Assembly (NCBI RefSeq): GCF_000224145.3 | Contig: NC_020179.2 | Location: 4,373,417 to 4,437,416, forward strand | Length of the DNA: 64,000 nt | Direction: 5' to 3' | Origin: Ciona intestinalis | Lineage: Eukaryota; Chordata; Ascidiacea; Phlebobranchia; Cionidae | Shown here: positions 61,901 through 64,000 of the stretch, in pieces | Position numbering within the stretch: position 1 is the first letter of the stretch | Layout: every line of letters starts with the position of its first letter | The notes under the pieces: model-generated | Database searches by the model: none | The model's input: the letters and a program-made list of their open reading frames with translations, nothing else | Told to the model about the DNA's origin: nothing | Translations under genes and position numbers: made by a program

Positions 61901-63618
61901 CTTTTACGTCGCGTTACATCACCCATAAAGTTACAAACGAGGTAAATTGTAAGCGGGCACGAGGTGTATGAAACAGAACACCCGTGTTATTACGACTGGC
62001 GTTGCCTGCTATGCGAGGACAAATAAGTTACATACGCAGTAACTAGTAAGGACGCACGAGGTGTATGAACACTCGTGTTATAATAACGACTGTTGCAGCC
62101 CCGCCACGAGGAAGATTTTATAAATAAGTTACATTCAACCAGCAATGTACCCAAATCACAATCACCCCAGTTTACCTTGAGTGTTGTTGGCCCCCGCGTA
62201 GTTGATTTCCAAATACACCATCATAAACCTCATCCATTTAGTAATAATCAATCCATCTTGAAGACCCCCAATGCGAATCCAGTATTTCACATCTTGCTGG
62301 TTGTATTTAACATTACTGAGATCCTAAAAGGTATAAAGAAAATATCCTGAAAGGTGTGATAACATCATTACACTGTTGGGGTGATGGGCCAAATCTGGCC
62401 TAAATCCCAGGTCCCATGGCATGCCTTACTGTAGGACCTCACCCATATAGAATAGAATGTGCAAATACAATGTTGGGGTAATGGGCCAACTCTGGTCTAA
62501 ATCCCAGGTCCCATGACATGCCTCACTGTAGGACCTCACCCATATAGAATAGAATGTGCATATACAATGTTGGGGTAATGGGCCAACTCTGGTCTAAATC
62601 CCAGTTCCAAGGCGTGCCTCGCTGTAGGACCTCACCCATATAGAATAGAATGTGCATATACAATGTTGGGGTAATGGGCCAAACCTGGTCTAAATTCCAG
62701 GTTCCATGGCATGCCTCACTGTAGAACCTCACTCATATAGAACAGAAGTTCTTATTGTTCAACACAACAGTTCTATGGTGTCGGATCAAACACATTTATT
62801 CCTTGTTTACTTACATGGACTTGACATTCACTTAGTTCAACGACGCCTAACGATTCGTTGCTGATACAATGTGAGCCTTGTTGTGACGTAACAAACGTAG
62901 TTTGTGGTGCTGAAATAAAGTAGAACGTTGATTTATGATGTTATAAGTAGCATTCATTGCGCTTCTTGTAACTAGATTTAATCTATATTATACGTTATGT
63001 CTGATGTTGCTAATTGTGGAATATAAAGAGTTATACAGTCACAATATATTATTGTATATTTATGATATTCGTCTGTAGAATAAATGTAGCGTACTTTATC
63101 CTCGCGTGGCCGGAAAACGACAGTCGTTATAACACGGGTGTGCTGTTTCATACACCTCGTGCCAGTTTGCGAGTTGGGGGTGATTGTTTTCTTTAGATTT
63201 GTCATGTATATGGCTGTTAATTTAGGCAACCCATTAGTGACCATAGGGTTGGAGCAATTACCGTTAAGTGTCTTGCCCAAGGACACATATGCCCACAGTG
63301 GTTGTAGCGTCGAGCCCTGAACCCATTACCTCTGGCTCTGGGTTGCAGGCAGGCGCGCTAACCGTTTGGCCAAGGCGCCGTGAATAATACCAGTGTCTCT
63401 CGGTTATAATGCAATCGCGTACCTACTGAGACTTGCAACGGTATAAGAAGGAACCGTAAAAGAGAAACATGAAACATCTTATACATACACTAAGCTTATG
63501 TCAACTCACCTACGACGCTGCCGAGTATTATGAACACAACAAATAGAACAACGTAAGCTGACGATGCGACGATCAGCTGTTTCAAAGTCAAGTTGATTTT
63601 CAAACGAATATCATCCAT
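58926..63618 (-). CDS. Wntless/MIG-14-family multi-pass membrane protein, 476 aa
   Basis: Nine minus-strand exons keep phase: 63618-63510, 62909-62815, 62323-62176, 61816-61556, 61193-61028, 60645-60480, 59858-59499, 59128-59020 and 58942-58926, in all 1431 nt with stop. The N-terminus has one helix (residues 15-36, VASSAYVVLFVVFIILGSVV). A luminal domain follows with KWMRFMMVYLEINY (human WLS PWFQFMLFILQLDI) and an N-glycosylation sequon NST. Seven hydrophobic segments come next: FTLTFIGIRLVPTLILLITT; ILLGITTALVDFPFELIVMF; ANYAALLIFWVVFMDQH; IYIGTICVFLSLQAV; VVMFGYLLANLF; LLIIHFIITDVVTVIYSIL; FYLWNIQAFVIMILYSP. WLS ends similarly (GMWNLYVFALMFLYAPS). Known members carry lipidated Wnt from Golgi to surface or are GOST-type relatives (TMEM181). 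Similarity is spread and moderate, so this may be a divergent paralogue. The short last exon ends ALQEQ. Confidence 0.75.
59935..60465 (+). repeat. 71-bp minisatellite, array D (Wntless-like intron 6)
   Basis: Seven or more units with GAGTTATAACATGGGTGTCT, ACACCAGACACACATGGTGT and ATTCATACACCTCATGCTCA. It ends about 15 bases from the donor of exon 6 (left edge 60480). The units are almost identical to arrays A and B in tropomyosin, 35 kb away. Confidence 0.95.
60850..60990 (-). repeat. ~95-bp CCATGGGACCT repeat, about 1.4 units
   Basis: TATAGAATAGAATGTGCATA, CTAAATCCCAGGTCCCATGG and CTGTAGGACCTCACCCATAT, minus orientation, in a Wntless-like intron. Confidence 0.8.
61314..61508 (+). mobile_element. 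MITE copy in a Wntless-like intron
   Basis: GTAGGGTGGGGAAGACCGGA opens it, AATATCCTGCTCGTGTTTTA is inside, and CCATCTTTCCCCACCCTATC closes it, about 48 bases from the exon 4 donor. Confidence 0.8.
61915..62145 (+). mobile_element. composite SINE tails, two units
   Basis: CACCCATAAAGTTACAAACG, GCGGGCACGAGGTGTATGAA, CAGAACACCCGTGTTATTAC, then GGACGCACGAGGTGTATGAA and CACGAGGAAGATTTTATAAA. About 30 bases from exon 3. Confidence 0.7.
62370..62745 (-). repeat. ~95-bp CCATGGGACCT repeat, four tandem units
   Basis: Four head-to-tail units with CCCAGGTCCCATG, GTAGGACCTCACCCATATAG, AATAGAATGTGCA and ATACAATGTTGGGGTAATGG. It lies about 70 bases from the exon 2 donor of the Wntless-like gene. Confidence 0.9.
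63072..63385 (-). mobile_element. full-length composite tRNA-derived SINE
   Basis: Read on the minus strand from 63385: an A box (TTGGCCAAACGGTTAGCG), a B box (GGTTCAGGGCTC), a core with GTGTCCTTGGGCAAGACACT and GGTCACTAATGGGTTGCC, then the body AAACAATCACCC, GGCACGAGGTGTATGAAACA, ACACCCGTGTTATAACGACT and GCGAGGATAAAGTA. It is the clearest copy joining head, core and body, and shows that the many GAGGTGTATGAA pieces in the window are SINE tails. It resembles the composite Ciona SINE described in the literature (Cics-1), from memory. Confidence 0.8.
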
Positions 63619-64000
63619 CTAGAAAGCTATAGATGCAGTAATACACAACGCTCGGTTAAATATCTGTGTGTAATGAATGAATGAATTTAGCGTTGCAACG
63701 ACAGTCGTTATAACACGAGTATTCTGTTACCTATTGCCCGCTAACGAGTTACCACGTGTATAACTTTCTGGATAATTTGGGACACATTAGTGACCAGTAG
63801 ATTGGGGCAATTGTAGTCGTGTGTCTTGCTCAAGAACACATGCGCCCAAAGCAAATTATCTTATACGAAATGGTTATATAAAGTAACTGCCGCCTGTCTG
63901 TTTTGACTTTCTGCCAAATACGCTAAAGGTACAGTCGTAAGACTCCCAATAGCTTTCAACAAAAAGTTATGTGCTTATACACCTCTTACATAAACTATAT
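63619..64000. other. upstream region of the Wntless-like gene
   Basis: It holds an ATGAATGAATGAA tail and a minus-orientation SINE (63680-63860: ACGACAGTCGTTATAACACG, ACCACGTGTATAACTTTCTG, GACACATTAGTGACCAGTAG, GTGTCTTGCTCAAGAACACA). The gene's promoter or 5'UTR exon may lie beyond the window. Confidence 0.5.

Noticed and set aside
1-64000. Retroviral, LTR or Polinton-like elements
   Set aside because: No long terminal direct repeats, polymerase, capsid or envelope-like frames were found.

Overview
The window looks like nuclear DNA of a sea squirt, most probably Ciona. It is AT-rich, its genes are compact and intron-rich, and their products align (from memory of the human proteins) with chordate families. 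It is also full of short interspersed repeats of the kind described from Ciona: MITEs and a composite tRNA-derived SINE. There is no prokaryotic gene organisation, no CRISPR array and no recognisable LTR or virus-like element. Four runs of N mark assembly gaps (12655-12779, 17497-17621, 24930-24979, 51609-51658).

Six host genes could be traced exon by exon, and for five of them the reading frame closes. (1) A Rabin8/Rab3IP-like Rab8 exchange factor on the + strand (8204 to at least 11681; its last exon or exons were not found). (2) An RP2 (XRP2) orthologue on the - strand (21058-16154, 7 exons, 351 aa). (3) A tropomyosin on the + strand (22201-27386, exactly 284 aa) with a duplicated exon 6. 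(4) A four-span MARVEL-domain protein on the - strand (29782-28755, 201 aa). (5) A GRB2-associated binder (GAB) scaffold on the - strand (56698-31669, 19 exons, about 1222 aa) with a 9.3-kb first intron. (6) A Wntless/MIG-14-family multi-pass protein on the - strand (63618-58926, 9 exons, 476 aa). The first 120 bases look like the last coding exon of a further + strand gene.

Layout: 0.1-8 kb is mostly repeats. Rabin8-like and RP2 are convergent across a 4.5-kb AT-rich spacer. RP2 and tropomyosin are divergent across 1.1 kb. Tropomyosin and the MARVEL gene are convergent. The Wntless-like, GAB and MARVEL genes follow one another on the - strand. Two neighbours, Rabin8 and RP2, act in ciliary membrane traffic in other animals (Rab8 activation and Arl3 GAP activity). 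GAB and the Wntless family belong to receptor tyrosine kinase and Wnt secretion pathways. No operon-like link between genes is visible.

The most interesting structures are not ordinary genes. They are the duplicated tropomyosin exon embedded in a 71-bp minisatellite, with both exon copies using GC splice donors; a nested DNA element at 19.9-20.7 kb carrying telomere-like repeats and a tRNA-like promoter; a fold-back element beside an assembly gap in an RP2 intron; and a SINE split by a MITE remnant. No clearly new biochemical system was found.
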